This document shows positions 17,709-27,399 of a stretch of 64,000 nucleotides of DNA, piece by piece. A program made the position numbers and the translations under genes. Below the pieces are notes generated by a model. The model made no database searches. It saw only the letters and a program-made list of their open reading frames with translations, and had not been told where the DNA came from. Source of the stretch: Microcoleus sp. FACHB-61 (GTDB taxonomy: Bacteria; Cyanobacteriota; Cyanobacteriia; Cyanobacteriales; Microcoleaceae); assembly GCA_014695295.1 (NCBI GenBank), contig JACJNY010000011.1, positions 1 to 64,000 of the forward strand, written 5' to 3'. Positions within the stretch are counted from its first letter, which is position 1. Every line of letters starts with the position of its first letter.

Positions 17709-20525
17709 ATGTTTAAAAATCTGCTAGGCGATCCCAACGCGCGCAAACTTAGAAAATTTCAGCCTTGGGTAGCTGATATCAATATTTTGGAAGAAGACTT
17801 CCGCGCACTCTCAGACGACGGCCTCAGAGGAAAAACGGCCGAGTTTCAACAACGTCTGGCAAAAGCTAGATCTCTCAACGAAGAAAAAGAGATCCTAGAC
17901 GAAATCTTGCCGGAAGCTTTTGCAGTGGTGCGGGAAGCGGGACAGCGGGTTTTGGGACTGCGCCACTTTGATGTGCAACTCCTCGGCGGCATCATCCTCC
18001 ACAAAGGCCAAATTGCCGAAATGAAAACCGGTGAGGGCAAAACTTTGGTGGCGACGCTGCCGGCTTACCTCAACGCCCTCAACGGTAAAGGGGTACACAT
18101 CATCACCGTCAACGATTATCTCGCAAGGCGGGATGCGGAATGGATGGGACAGGTGCACCGCTTCCTGGGATTGACTGTGGGACTGATTCAGCAAGGCATG
18201 GATCAGGTGGAACGAAAGAAAAATTATAACTGCGATATTACCTACGCGACTAACAGCGAAGTCGGCTTTGACTATTTGCGCGACAACATGGCTACTGTCA
18301 TGGAAGATGTAGTGCAGCGTCCTTTTAATTTCTGCGTGATTGACGAGGTTGACTCGGTGCTGATTGATGAAGCACGGACGCCTCTGATTATTTCCGGCCA
18401 GGTGGAACGCCCCAGCGAGAAGTATATGCGGGCGGCTGAGGTAGCTGCTGCTCTGAGAAAGGAAAATGAAGAACATTACGAGGTTGACGAAAAGGCTCGG
18501 AATGTGCTGTTGACCGATGAAGGGTTTGGTGAAGCTGAGCGGTTGTTGGGCGTTACGGATCTGTACGACCCGGCTGACCCTTGGGCGCATTACATTTTTA
18601 ATGCGATTAAGGCCAAGGAATTGTTTATTAAGGATATTAACTACATCGTCACTCCCGATCGCGAAGTGGTGATTGTGGATGAGTTTACCGGCAGGGTGAT
18701 GCCGGGACGGCGCTGGAGTGACGGTTTGCACCAGGCGATCGAAGCCAAGGAACGGGCGGAAATTCAGCCGGAAACTCAGACGCTGGCGACGATTACTTAT
18801 CAGAATTTCTTTTTGCTTTATCCGAAGCTGTCGGGGATGACTGGGACGGCGAAGACTGAGGAGACGGAGTTTGAGAAGATTTACAATCTGGAAGTGACGC
18901 TGATTCCCACTAACCGCATTACCAGCCGCACAGACCTTTCGGATATGGTTTACAAGGCAGAGGCCGGCAAGTGGAATGCGATCGCCCAGGACTGTGCAGA
19001 AATGCACGAGATCGGTCGGCCGGTGCTGGTGGGCACTACGAGCGTGGAAAAGTCGGAGTTGCTGTCGCGGCTGCTGCTGGAGAGGAAAATTCCTCACAAT
19101 TTGCTCAATGCTAAACCGGAAAATGTGGAGCGGGAATCAGAAATTATCGCTCAAGCCGGACGGAAGGGTGCTGTGACGATCGCCACGAACATGGCCGGGC
19201 GCGGTACAGACATCATTTTGGGCGGTAATTCTGAGTACATGGGCCGCCTGAAGTTGCGCGAGTATCTTATGCCCCGGATCGTGCGGCCCGATGATGAGGA
19301 CGGGTTTTCGCTAGTGCAAGCGCCCGGTATTGGCGGCCGCCCCGCAGCTCAAGGTTTTGGTCAAACTGCCAAAAAGGTAAAGTCTTGGAAAGCTTCGGCG
19401 CAGATTTTCCCGACGCAGCTATCGAAAGATGCCGAGCAAATGCTCAAGGCGGCGGTGGAATTGGCGGTGAAGGAGTACGGGGAGCGATCGCTCACGGAAT
19501 TGCAAGCCGATGATATCGTGGCTATAGCTTCGGAAAAAGCGCCGACAAAAGACCCGGTAATTCAAAAATTGCGGGAAGCTTACAATTTAACTCGCAAGGA
19601 GTACGATGCTTTTACCAGCACCGAACACGATGAAGTCGTGCAGTTGGGAGGCTTGCACGTCATCGGTACCGAACGCCACGAATCGCGCCGGATCGACAAT
19701 CAGTTGCGCGGCCGGGCGGGACGCCAAGGAGACCCTGGTTCAACGCGGTTTTTCTTGAGTTTGGAAGACAATTTGCTCAGGATTTTCGGCGGCGAACGGG
19801 TGGCCGGTTTGATGAAGGCTTTCGGTGTTGAGGAAGATATGCCGATCGAATCTGGAATGCTGACTCGTTCCCTCGAAGGCGCTCAGAAAAAAGTCGAAAC
19901 CTACTATTACGACATCCGCAAGCAGGTATTTGAATACGACGAAGTGATGAACAATCAGCGTCGAGCAATCTATGCGGAACGTCGCCGAGTATTAGAAGGT
20001 TTGGACTCCAAAGAACAGGTAATTAGATATGCCGAACAGACGATGGACGACATCGTGGGAGCATACATTAATCCCGATTTACCTTCGGAAGAATGGGAGC
20101 TCGACAAACTTGTGAGCAAGGTGAAGGAATTTGTTTATCTGCTCGCTGACATGACACCGGATCAGCTAGAAGATTTGTCCGTTGAGGAAATTAAAACATT
20201 CCTGCACGAACAAGTCCGCAATGCTTACGACATTAAAGAAGCGGAAGTTAATGCAATCCGAGCTGAATTAATGCGAGATGCGGAACGGTTCTTTATTTTG
20301 CAGCAAATTGATACTTTGTGGCGGGAACACTTGCAACAAATGGATGCTTTGCGCGAGTCTGTAGGGCTGCGCGGTTACGGGCAGAAAGATCCGTTGATAG
20401 AGTACAAAACTGAAGGTTACGAGCTGTTTTTGGACATGATGACGGATATCCGCCGCAATGTGGTTTATTCGCTGTTCCAGTTCCAGCCGCAGCCGGCAAT
20501 GCAAGTTTCGCCAGAGATGGTTTAA
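17709..20525 (+). CDS. secA: Preprotein translocase ATPase SecA
   Basis: A 938-residue motor that pushes unfolded preproteins through SecYEG in the plasma and thylakoid membranes. It shows the full SecA layout: N-terminal [13 protein letters not shown], Walker A MKTGEGKT (about 105-112), [19 protein letters not shown] for Walker B, the preprotein cross-linking domain, the GTTSVEKSE helicase motif, [22 protein letters not shown], and the helical scaffold with [10 protein letters not shown]. The zinc-binding C-terminal tail of Escherichia coli SecA is absent, as is usual in cyanobacteria. The length is typical. It is transcribed alone, with a strong hairpin 34 bases after the stop. Confidence 0.98.
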   Translation: MFKNLLGDPNARKLRKFQPWVADINILEEDFRALSDDGLRGKTAEFQQRLAKARSLNEEKEILDEILPEAFAVVREAGQRVLGLRHFDVQLLGGIILHKGQIAEMKTGEGKTLVATLPAYLNALNGKGVHIITVNDYLARRDAEWMGQVHRFLGLTVGLIQQGMDQVERKKNYNCDITYATNSEVGFDYLRDNMATVMEDVVQRPFNFCVIDEVDSVLIDEARTPLIISGQVERPSEKYMRAAEVAAALRKENEEHYEVDEKARNVLLTDEGFGEAERLLGVTDLYDPADPWAHYIFNAIKAKELFIKDINYIVTPDREVVIVDEFTGRVMPGRRWSDGLHQAIEAKERAEIQPETQTLATITYQNFFLLYPKLSGMTGTAKTEETEFEKIYNLEVTLIPTNRITSRTDLSDMVYKAEAGKWNAIAQDCAEMHEIGRPVLVGTTSVEKSELLSRLLLERKIPHNLLNAKPENVERESEIIAQAGRKGAVTIATNMAGRGTDIILGGNSEYMGRLKLREYLMPRIVRPDDEDGFSLVQAPGIGGRPAAQGFGQTAKKVKSWKASAQIFPTQLSKDAEQMLKAAVELAVKEYGERSLTELQADDIVAIASEKAPTKDPVIQKLREAYNLTRKEYDAFTSTEHDEVVQLGGLHVIGTERHESRRIDNQLRGRAGRQGDPGSTRFFLSLEDNLLRIFGGERVAGLMKAFGVEEDMPIESGMLTRSLEGAQKKVETYYYDIRKQVFEYDEVMNNQRRAIYAERRRVLEGLDSKEQVIRYAEQTMDDIVGAYINPDLPSEEWELDKLVSKVKEFVYLLADMTPDQLEDLSVEEIKTFLHEQVRNAYDIKEAEVNAIRAELMRDAERFFILQQIDTLWREHLQQMDALRESVGLRGYGQKDPLIEYKTEGYELFLDMMTDIRRNVVYSLFQFQPQPAMQVSPEMV

Positions 20526-20526
20526 A

Positions 20527-20595
20527 AACAGTTAACAGTTGACTGTTAACTGTTGACTGCAACGGGTTTCCAGGCTCTTCCTGGGAACCCGTTGC
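20527..20595. terminator. Two stacked hairpins between secA and the DUF3288-like gene
   Basis: AACAGTTAACAGT (20527-20539) pairs perfectly with ACTGTTAACTGTT (20542-20554). Next, GCAACGGGTTTCCAGG (20559-20574) pairs with CCTGGGAACCCGTTGC (20580-20595) with one wobble pair and a 5-base loop. The genes on either side converge, so the second stem probably serves as a bidirectional terminator. Confidence 0.6.
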
Positions 20596-20605
20596 AGATT
20601 TGAGA

Positions 20606-20917
20606 TTAAAGCCAATCTTCTTGATCGCTTTTTTGTTTCCTGTAAACTTCACCTTTAGTGTGAATTTTACGGGTTTGTTCATAAAGAGTTTCTTCGGTAT
20701 GATTCCACTTTTGCAGGACTTTTTTTAAGTCTGATTGAATATCTCTAGCGCCGGGAAAGCCTCGGTAGCGAATTATTAATCTTGCTAATTCCGATAAATT
20801 GTAGTCGGTTGCTTCTCCTGCTAATAAAGTATTGACACTGGCTCGATCGCGCTTGTATTGCGGATGCTGCTGATCTTGAGTTTTTTCTACTGAATCCATA
20901 CTATTTATGTTTCCCAA
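20606..20917 (-). CDS. DUF3288-like cyanobacterial small protein
   Basis: A 103-residue soluble protein with DQQHPQYKRDRASVNTLL near the start, YNLSELARLIIRYRGFPGA in the middle and SDQEDW at the end. From memory this matches a cyanobacteria-restricted family (DUF3288) of about 90-100 residues with no known function. The start may lie a few codons further in, at the second Met (NSMDSVEK). It converges with secA. Confidence 0.65.
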   Translation of the reverse strand: MGNINSMDSVEKTQDQQHPQYKRDRASVNTLLAGEATDYNLSELARLIIRYRGFPGARDIQSDLKKVLQKWNHTEETLYEQTRKIHTKGEVYRKQKSDQEDWL

Positions 20918-21029
20918 TCATCTGAAAATGTTGCTACAAGCAACCGCCACCCAAAAGCGCGGACATAAATAACCTAATGAATAAAGTCTTAAATCCGCGC
21001 TTCATAAACGGTTTGATTCGGGTATCATA

Positions 21030-21062
21030 ACTGTCAACTGTCAACTGTCAACTGTCAACTGT
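21030..21062. repeat. CTGTCAA heptamer array
   Basis: Four or more copies of the 7-base unit CTGTCAA lie directly after the stop codon of the next minus-strand gene. Related motifs (GTTGACTGTTAACTGTT) appear at 20536-20554. STRR type. Confidence 0.6.
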
Positions 21063-21971
21063 TTAAATTGTCGCTTCAGTCATCCCCAGAAATTTTTGTG
21101 TTTGTTCAGTAATACCAAATAGTCGATCGCCGTGACAAAAGATTTCCCAGGCGCGAATTCCCATAAAACCAATACCTGCAACCGCCAAGGGCATGGCAGC
21201 AGCACCTAAAAGCGCGGCAATGGGGGGAAATATCATGCACAGTGTTAACAGAATCCCAGTAATAACACCGCCAGCAATGCCAGCTTTGGCGGTGGCGGTG
21301 GCGACTTGTTCCACTAACTCTGACTGCGTAATTTTCCCTTCCACGCACAATAGCGAGTTTTCTAAGATAGAAAATATTAACTCAATTACCGCTGCTGCGA
21401 TCGCCCCTTTCATTGCAGCCCCAACGATTTCCGCAACTGCTGCTTTAAACGCTGCATCCGCTAAAACTTGCTTAGCGACTGCTAATTCAGCAGCAGTCAT
21501 GTCTGCACCACCGCGAGCACGATTCACCCAAAAATATTCAAAAATCCCGTTAGCAGCTTCGCTTCCGCCTCCATTGACGTGCGCTTGAATGTGACTCCAA
21601 TCTTTATCTTGACAGAAGTTGCGAATTGCTTCTGGGCCTTGGGCACGAATTTGGGCGGGTATAGATTCAAATACTTTTGCTGCTTCTTGAATTTCTCGCA
21701 TTCCGTCACGCACCCCAGCGCTAGCAAATTTGGATTGCAGATTTCTTGGCAGGTGCTCAAAACGGATGTTATGTGCTATTTTAAAAGCTTCTTGAGTGGC
21801 GATCGCCCCGGCACTAACCATTGAACTTGGCGCTGATTGTACCCACGCCGTTAATACAGTTGCACTTTCATCAAATTTTGCATCAATTTGGTTGCCTAAG
21901 TTTTGGATATCGGCAACAGTTTCTTGTACTTTAGCCGTTAGCAATTCGAGCGGATTCTGGTTAATTTTCAT
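21063..21971 (-). CDS. Unrecognised protein with an HNH-like motif and two membrane hairpins
   Basis: A 302-residue protein of unknown family. Residues 1-120 are helical and soluble, with coiled-coil tendency at the start (TAKVQETVADIQNLGNQID). Residues 124-142 read DWSHIQAHVNGGGSEAANG, which resembles the SHI..H..GGS...N pattern of some HNH/toxin-type nuclease cores. Ala/Gly-rich hydrophobic segments follow at about 170-200 and 225-275 (GGVITGILLTLCMIFPPIAALLGAA). A nuclease-like patch before membrane helices could mean a membrane-acting toxin or a colicin-like arrangement; that is speculation. No immunity-like partner is visible next to it. Confidence 0.6.
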   Translation of the reverse strand: MKINQNPLELLTAKVQETVADIQNLGNQIDAKFDESATVLTAWVQSAPSSMVSAGAIATQEAFKIAHNIRFEHLPRNLQSKFASAGVRDGMREIQEAAKVFESIPAQIRAQGPEAIRNFCQDKDWSHIQAHVNGGGSEAANGIFEYFWVNRARGGADMTAAELAVAKQVLADAAFKAAVAEIVGAAMKGAIAAAVIELIFSILENSLLCVEGKITQSELVEQVATATAKAGIAGGVITGILLTLCMIFPPIAALLGAAAMPLAVAGIGFMGIRAWEIFCHGDRLFGITEQTQKFLGMTEATI

Positions 21972-22046
21972 GTTTATCCAGCTTGCATCGTTAATAATTG
22001 AATTATTCTGACTATAACATTCCTCTTCAGTAAGTGTTATTTTTTA

Positions 22047-22589
22047 CTAAATTGCTTCTAGCTCCGGCTGTAAATTTAGAGCTTTTTTTTGATAAAATAA
22101 ACCTTCATTGATTCGCCCTTGCTGTTCCAAGATTTTTCCTAAATTCCAATAAGCTGCGGCTAAATCGGGTTGAATAGCCAGAGCTTTTTGGTAGTAAGTT
22201 ATGGCGTCATCGAGCCGCCCTTGTTTATAAAACATACTGCCCAAATTAACAGATGCTTCGACAAAATTAGGGTCAAATTCGATCGCCTTGGAGTATGCAC
22301 GAATCGCCGCGTCTATTTTGCCTTGGGCTTGCAGGATATTGCCTATAGTTTTGTAGGCGGCGGCGAAATTGGGTTGCTGGCGAAGTGCTTGGTAACAGGA
22401 GGCGATCGCCTCAGCAAATTTTTGTTGAGCATAGTAAACTTCAGCGATCTTGTTGAGTGCGATCGCACTATCCGCTTGAAGGGCTAATATTTTTTGATAT
22501 TGAGCGATCGCCTCGTCAAGTTTTCCTGATTTCTGGAGGCTCTCGCCCGCTGACAAATACTGCTCTGCTAACTCGGAATTTACAGTCAT
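22047..22589 (-). CDS. Tetratricopeptide-repeat protein
   Basis: About 180 residues, almost entirely TPR. Four complete 34-residue units follow one another (GESLQKSGKLDEAIAQYQKI, then NKIAEVYYAQQKFAEAIASC, NILQAQGKIDAAIRAYSKAI and SMFYKQGRLDDAITYYQKAL), with a fifth unit at the end. No enzymatic domain is present. It is a protein-protein scaffold of unknown partner. The frame is open to 22640, but the start at 22589 (MTVNSELAEQYL) fits the domain. An 18-residue shorter N-terminus loses no conserved sequence. Confidence 0.8.
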   Translation of the reverse strand: MTVNSELAEQYLSAGESLQKSGKLDEAIAQYQKILALQADSAIALNKIAEVYYAQQKFAEAIASCYQALRQQPNFAAAYKTIGNILQAQGKIDAAIRAYSKAIEFDPNFVEASVNLGSMFYKQGRLDDAITYYQKALAIQPDLAAAYWNLGKILEQQGRINEGLFYQKKALNLQPELEAI

Positions 22590-22761
22590 AGATTTTACTT
22601 TAACAGCCGACACTACTTTACCACAAGTGTTAGTTAGCAACCGCGATTTCTAGGAATGTTCTGACTATTTTAAATTTTAAATTTGTTTCTGTAGTGGAAT
22701 GCGGAAAAAAATAGTATGATTATTTTGAACCAGCATCAATGCTAATTGCAGAGGAAATCTC

Positions 22762-23502
22762 ATGGCATCACTAGCAGGAAAAGTGGCAATTGTGACTGGT
22801 GCATCGCGGGGAATTGGACGCGCGATCGCCCTCCGACTATCCCAAGAAGGCGCATCAGTTGTCATCAACTACGCCAGAGGTGCAGAGCAGGCTAAAGATG
22901 TTGTGTCAGCGATTGAAGCAGCAGGCGGCAAAGCATTAGCCGTGCAAGCCGATGTCAGCAAGACCGCATAAATTCGCAATTTGTTCGATCGCACTCAGGA
23001 AACCTATTCACAAGTCGATATTTTAGTCAATAATGCCGGAGTAATTCTTTACAAACCTGTAGCCGAAGTTACCGAAGCAGAGTTTGATAATCTTTTTGCA
23101 ATTAACGTCAAAGGCACGTTTTTTGCTTGTCAAGAAGCTGCTAAACGCATGGCGGAGGGAGGAAGAATTGTTAATTTTTCCAGTTCGACAACGGCGATAA
23201 TGATGCCAACTTACGGGGTTTACGTGGCGACAAAAGGGGCGGTGGAACAGCTAACTCGATCGCTGGCTAAGGAATTGGGCGATCGCAAAATTACAGTCAA
23301 TGTCATTTCTCCGGGTCCAACGGATACAGAACTCTTCACTGTCGGCAAAACCGCCGAACAAATACAAAGATTTAGCCAAATGGCTGCTTTGGGAAGACTC
23401 GGAAAAGTTGAAGATATTGCCGATGTGACGGCTTTTTTGTGCAGCGAACAAGCCCGGTGGATTACCGGACAAAATATTCGCGTTAACGGCGGGATTGCCT
23501 AA
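22762..23502 (+). pseudogene. SDR-family oxidoreductase interrupted by one stop codon
   Basis: Read through the TAA at 22969-22971, this frame encodes a complete short-chain dehydrogenase of about 246 residues. It has the NAD(P)-binding [11 protein letters not shown], the NNAGV motif, the catalytic Ser in NFSSST, Tyr and Lys in YGVYVATKGAVE, and the C-terminal GQNIRVNGGIA. The stop falls after VSKTA, before IRNLFDRT, in the linker after strand 4. Both sides stay in the same frame, so this is a point nonsense mutation (for example GAA to TAA) or a sequencing error. A Shine-Dalgarno (AGAGG) precedes the ATG. With the stop, only the first 69 residues are made and the enzyme would be dead. The substrate is unknown; the family is FabG-like. 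Confidence 0.85.
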
Positions 23503-23513
23503 ATATATACTTT

Positions 23514-23540
23514 AGTCCGCTTGCAGTGGACTTGGTTTTT
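23514..23540 (+). terminator. Terminator after the SDR gene
   Basis: AGTCCGC and GTGGACT form a short stem (one wobble) around TTGCA, followed by TGG and TTTTT. It lies 11 bases after the SDR stop. Confidence 0.6.
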
Positions 23541-23563
23541 ATAGCAGCGATTTCAATCGCCGA

Positions 23564-23614
23564 GTTTAAGAATCTCCAACCAAAATCTTTGATTCTGGTT
23601 GGGGATTCTTAAAC
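23564..23614 (-). terminator. 18-bp hairpin downstream of the WD40 kinase
   Basis: GTTTAAGAATCTCCAACC (23564-23581) pairs with GGTTGGGGATTCTTAAAC (23597-23614), with one G-T pair and a 15-base loop, 26 bases past the end of the kinase gene. It lacks a clear T-run on the minus strand, so it may be a processing or dispersed repeat element rather than a simple terminator. Confidence 0.5.
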
Positions 23615-23640
23615 TTCGATCGCGCGGACAATCGAACAAA

Positions 23641-25695
23641 TCAAGGAGACAGCCGCCACACCTTAATCGTGTCGTCAAAACTGCCGCTGATCAGAGTTTT
23701 GTCCTGAGGATTAAAAGCTAATTCCACCCAAGTCCAATGTTCCTTCAGCGTGCCCGCCATTTCGCCGGAACCCATCCGCCACAGCTTGATAGTCCCGCTC
23801 AAATCGGCACTGGCCAGCTTGTCTCCGTCGGGACTGAAAGCCAAGGACTTAACCTTGTCGGAATGGCCGCTCAAAGTCCGCAGCAGAGAACCGTTGGGTT
23901 CCTGGGAGTGATGATTTGGGCTGATATCCCACAACTTCACCGTCTTGTCCCAACTGCCGCTGGCGAGAGTTTGACCGTCCGGGCTGATGGCCAGAGACCA
24001 AACCGCCTCGGAATGACCCCACAGAGTGTCTTTCAATTCCCCAGTCTGCCAGTTCCACAGGCTGATCTTACCGTCGCTGCTGCCGATCGCCAAAGTTTCT
24101 CGATCGGCACTGAAAGCCACCGACTGCACCTCGTCAAAAACCCGCTTGAGAGTTTCCAACTCGGCCCCGTTTTCCACTTGCCACAGCTTCAAAGTTTTGT
24201 CCTTACCGACACTGGCTACGGCCTGGCTGTCGGGACTGAAAACCACCGAGAACACGCCGTCTGTGTGTCCGTCCAAAGTCTGGATTAACCTGCCAGAATA
24301 GAAATTCCACAATTTAATCGTACCGTCAACGCCGCCGCTGGCGATCGTCCTGCCGTCGGGACTGACGGCCACCGACCACACTGGCCCCAAATGTCCTGCT
24401 AAAACCTTGAGCAGCTTGCCGTGACGCTTGTGCCGCAGGTGAATTGTGCCATCGTTGTTCCCGCTGACGATCACGCGGCCGCTGGGAGCCACTGCTACCG
24501 CCCAAACCGGGTTTTTGTCTTGATCTGCCAGAGTGCGCACTGCAGGCCCTGACGGCGATGCCTCACTCCTGAAATTCTGCATCGGGGGCGGATTGAACCG
24601 AATTTCGGGAATGGTAGAAACAGGCTCACTAGAAGTGAAAGCCTGCGGTACTGGAGATGGCAAGCGAGAACCCAGAACTACCGACAGCAGGGCAACCGCA
24701 GTTCCTCCCCACATGGCCAAAGTCCACTTGGGTTTGCTGAGAATCACGTCTACCGGTGCCGGGCCGTATTTCATGTCTTTGAGAATTGCCTCGGTCGATC
24801 GATAGCGTTTTGATGGTTCTCGCTGCACCATTTTATCCAGGATGCGGCCGAGTCGCGCCGAAACTGGTACTTTCAAATAATGCCTCCAGGTCCAACTGTC
24901 GGCTTTGATGTCAAACAAATCAAAGGGCGACATTCCCGTTAACAAGTGAATGCAAGTGACGCCCAAACTATAGATGTCGCTGCTGGGAATCGCTTGACCT
25001 TTAATTTGTTCCGGGGCAGCGTATTCGGGAGAACCTATCACGGTTTCTGTTTTGAGCGGGCCGCTGTTTGCCGGAATTGCCGCGCCGAAATCGACTAAAA
25101 CTAGCCCTCCACCACTTTCCCCGGATAGAGAATGCAGATGCTCTTTCCCTGCCAAAACAGGGGAGGCTTGGGGAGATTTGCGGTGAATAATATTGGACGG
25201 TTTGATATCTCGGTGAATCAGTTGATTGTCGTGAACAAATTGCAGGACTGGCAACAATTCGCTCAGCAGATACCAAATTTGAATTTCTTTAACAACACCT
25301 TTTTCCGAAAGCCCATCGGCTAAATTGCGGCCTTCGATGTATTCTTGCACTAAATACTGACAGCCTTCGAGTTCAAAAGATGCCAGCAGTTTCGGTATTT
25401 GGGGATGTTTGCCCAACTCGTCTAGAACTGAGGCCGAGCCGCGAAATGTCCGGTTTAGGTGGCTTTGACCGTCTGCGGCTGCTGCGGGGCCGCAGAACTG
25501 TTGAATGACGCAGCGGGGTTGCGAAGGTTGGTCTTCATCGACTGCTAAGAAGGTGCGGCAAGTGAGACTTTGACCGAGGGTGTGAAAGACTCGGTAGCGG
25601 CCTTTTAGCAGCAAGTTCGACTCGCAACTTTTGCAGACTGTCGCGCGATCGAGATTTTGGGGGTTCTGGCAATGGGGATTGGTGCAGTAACTCAT
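23641..25695 (-). CDS. Serine/threonine kinase-WD40 fusion with degenerate ATP-binding lobe
   Basis: A 684-residue membrane-anchored signalling protein. It has an N-terminal zinc-ribbon-like segment (CTNPHC, then CKSC, residues 4-24), a Hanks-type kinase domain (about 32-305), one membrane segment (about 324-344) and about seven WD40 repeats (400-684, each ending KLW, SLW or KVW). The catalytic loop HRDIKPSN (161-168) and DFG (202-204) are intact. The N-lobe is odd: the glycine loop reads LGQSLTC instead of the family's GxGxFG pattern, and the expected VAIK-type lysine position reads CVIQQF. It may therefore be a pseudokinase or bind ATP unusually. It stands alone; its targets are unknown. 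Confidence 0.88.
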   Translation of the reverse strand: MSYCTNPHCQNPQNLDRATVCKSCESNLLLKGRYRVFHTLGQSLTCRTFLAVDEDQPSQPRCVIQQFCGPAAAADGQSHLNRTFRGSASVLDELGKHPQIPKLLASFELEGCQYLVQEYIEGRNLADGLSEKGVVKEIQIWYLLSELLPVLQFVHDNQLIHRDIKPSNIIHRKSPQASPVLAGKEHLHSLSGESGGGLVLVDFGAAIPANSGPLKTETVIGSPEYAAPEQIKGQAIPSSDIYSLGVTCIHLLTGMSPFDLFDIKADSWTWRHYLKVPVSARLGRILDKMVQREPSKRYRSTEAILKDMKYGPAPVDVILSKPKWTLAMWGGTAVALLSVVLGSRLPSPVPQAFTSSEPVSTIPEIRFNPPPMQNFRSEASPSGPAVRTLADQDKNPVWAVAVAPSGRVIVSGNNDGTIHLRHKRHGKLLKVLAGHLGPVWSVAVSPDGRTIASGGVDGTIKLWNFYSGRLIQTLDGHTDGVFSVVFSPDSQAVASVGKDKTLKLWQVENGAELETLKRVFDEVQSVAFSADRETLAIGSSDGKISLWNWQTGELKDTLWGHSEAVWSLAISPDGQTLASGSWDKTVKLWDISPNHHSQEPNGSLLRTLSGHSDKVKSLAFSPDGDKLASADLSGTIKLWRMGSGEMAGTLKEHWTWVELAFNPQDKTLISGSFDDTIKVWRLSP

Positions 25696-26148
25696 TTGTC
25701 TTTCCGCTGGAGACCCCCGTCCGACATACTGGTTGGTGGGGGAGGAAAGCGGGGCGGTGCGTGCCGCTTCCTGTGGACAAATTAAATAATTAATTGGAAT
25801 CTTTGCTTTATGATAATTCTTTCCCAGATTTTCGCCACAATTGCTTCGGTCGATCGCGCGTAAATTATTGCTGACTTTCCTGCGAGCGAGGTTTAATAGG
25901 TCTATCGTACCGAGCTCATTCGAGCGATCGGCGGGATTTGCTGTTACCGAATTACGTTATACTGTCATTGCGAATACTTTCAGTGCGATCGCAGCAAAGT
26001 AAAGCAATCGCGAGGCATTGCGAAATATCCGCGATTGTTTGTTCTATGGAGTCAATCTCAAACCTCAAATCTCAAATCTCAAATCGACTAACAGATTAAA
26101 ACTTAGGCAACTTTTGCCAAACTAACTACTAACTTTTAACTATTACTT
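25696..26148. other. Divergent promoter region with dispersed repeats
   Basis: There is no gene in these 453 bases between the kinase and msrP. It holds a dispersed-repeat-like stretch (25964-26037: CATTGCGAATACTTTCAG, later AAGCAATCGCG and CCGCGATTG, which pair as an 8-bp stem). A heptamer array of CTCAAAT lies between GGAGTCAATCT (26048-26058) and AAATCGACTAAC (26081-26092). Those same flanks occur around a different heptamer at 38442-38486. Confidence 0.5.
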
Positions 26149-27132
26149 ATGCCGTTAATTCGCGTTCCCAAACCTTGGGAAATTCTCGAACCCCAAATTA
26201 CCCCAGAAACAGCATTTCTCAACCGCCGCCGCTTCATGACAAATTTAATTGGCGCCGGCGTGACTGCTTCGCTACTGCCGCTGACCGGCTGCCAAAGCAA
26301 TCCTAGCTCAAAAACTGCTCTGGATCAAAGCTCAACCCAAGCATATTCGGGATTGAGCCGGAATTCCGCCTTTGCGAAAGTCGATCGAGCGATTACTGAC
26401 GAAGCCTTAGCTACAAAATACAACAATTTTTACGAATACGGCGGCACAAAATCTATTTGGCAAGCCGCTCAAGCTTTGCCAACAGAAAACTGGAAAGTAG
26501 AAGTAGGCGGTTTAGTAAAAAATCCCCGTACTTATGATATTGACGACCTCTACAAAAAATTTCCTATCGAAGAACGAGTTTATCGATTTCGCTGTGTAGA
26601 AGCGTGGGCGATGGTAGTTCCTTGGGTCGGATTTCCCATGAAATTACTGATGGCTGATGTCGAACCGCTATCGAACGCTAAATTCGTTCGCTTTACCTCA
26701 TTTTACGACCCCAAAATTACTCCCGGCCCCGGTTTGATGTCGCAATTTTATCCTTGGCCTTATATCGAAGGTCTGCGGGTCGAGGAAATGGCCAACGATT
26801 TAGCATTTTTTGCCACAGGCTTGTATGGCAGAAAACTACCAAAACAAAATGGTGCGCCGCTGCGCCAAGTGATTCCTTGGAAATACGGTTTTAAGGGCGC
26901 AAAGTCGATTGTAAAAATTGAATTTGTCGAAAAACAGCCCGCCACTTTTTGGAATACAATCGGCCCCAACGAATACGCTTTTGAAGCAAATGTCGAACCC
27001 GACAAGCCGCACCCCAGATGGTCGCAGGCCAGCGAACGGATAGTCGGCCCCGGTAACAGTTGGTCGTGGGAAACTCGCCCGACTTTGCCCTATAATGGTT
27101 ACGGCGAATATGTGGCGAGTTTGTACAGTTAA
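26149..27132 (+). CDS. msrP: Protein-methionine-sulfoxide reductase catalytic subunit MsrP (YedY)
   Basis: A 327-residue periplasmic molybdoenzyme that repairs oxidised methionine in exported proteins. A twin-arginine signal (NRRRFMTNLIG, about residues 26-36) leads to a lipobox-like GCQS. The molybdenum-coordinating Cys sits in RFRCVEAWAM (about residue 148), and the C-terminal half carries the conserved WKYGFKGAKSIVKIE and ERIVGPG-type segments. Length and order match YedY/MsrP. The heme membrane partner MsrQ is not adjacent, so electrons must come from a partner encoded elsewhere. The msrP gene is followed by a hairpin terminator. Confidence 0.93.
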   Translation: MPLIRVPKPWEILEPQITPETAFLNRRRFMTNLIGAGVTASLLPLTGCQSNPSSKTALDQSSTQAYSGLSRNSAFAKVDRAITDEALATKYNNFYEYGGTKSIWQAAQALPTENWKVEVGGLVKNPRTYDIDDLYKKFPIEERVYRFRCVEAWAMVVPWVGFPMKLLMADVEPLSNAKFVRFTSFYDPKITPGPGLMSQFYPWPYIEGLRVEEMANDLAFFATGLYGRKLPKQNGAPLRQVIPWKYGFKGAKSIVKIEFVEKQPATFWNTIGPNEYAFEANVEPDKPHPRWSQASERIVGPGNSWSWETRPTLPYNGYGEYVASLYS

Positions 27133-27149
27133 TTAACTACGCGAGATGT

Positions 27150-27187
27150 AATTTGAGGAACAGGCTTTTCGGCTTGTTCCTCAAATT
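27150..27187 (+). terminator. Terminator after msrP
   Basis: AATTTGAGGAACAGGC (27150-27165) pairs with GCTTGTTCCTCAAATT (27172-27187) with one wobble and a 6-base loop, 18 bases after the stop. It is followed by an AT-rich stretch with ATTAATTTCTC. Confidence 0.65.
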
Positions 27188-27399
27188 ATTAATTTCTCTC
27201 TTTTCTCTTTCTCTGCTCCCTCTGCGTTCTCTGCGGTTAATAAAAAAAAATCTTTTTTGTTCGCTCTAGCAAAATGAAATACAGGACACGGCACTGCCGT
27301 GTTTCTACTCGATACCTGCACTATGTTTGTAACTTTTACCTTAAATTTGAAGTCGATCGACTACAATAAAAATTGATGAAGCTACCAAGGAATTGTTAA

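Noticed and set aside
17895-19097. 400-residue minus-strand frame inside secA
   Set aside because: A shadow of the conserved secA coding frame; His/Arg-rich with no domain.
25535-25780. 81-residue minus-strand frame at the start of the kinase gene
   Set aside because: Overlaps the kinase N-terminus in another frame on the same strand, with no convincing start or composition.
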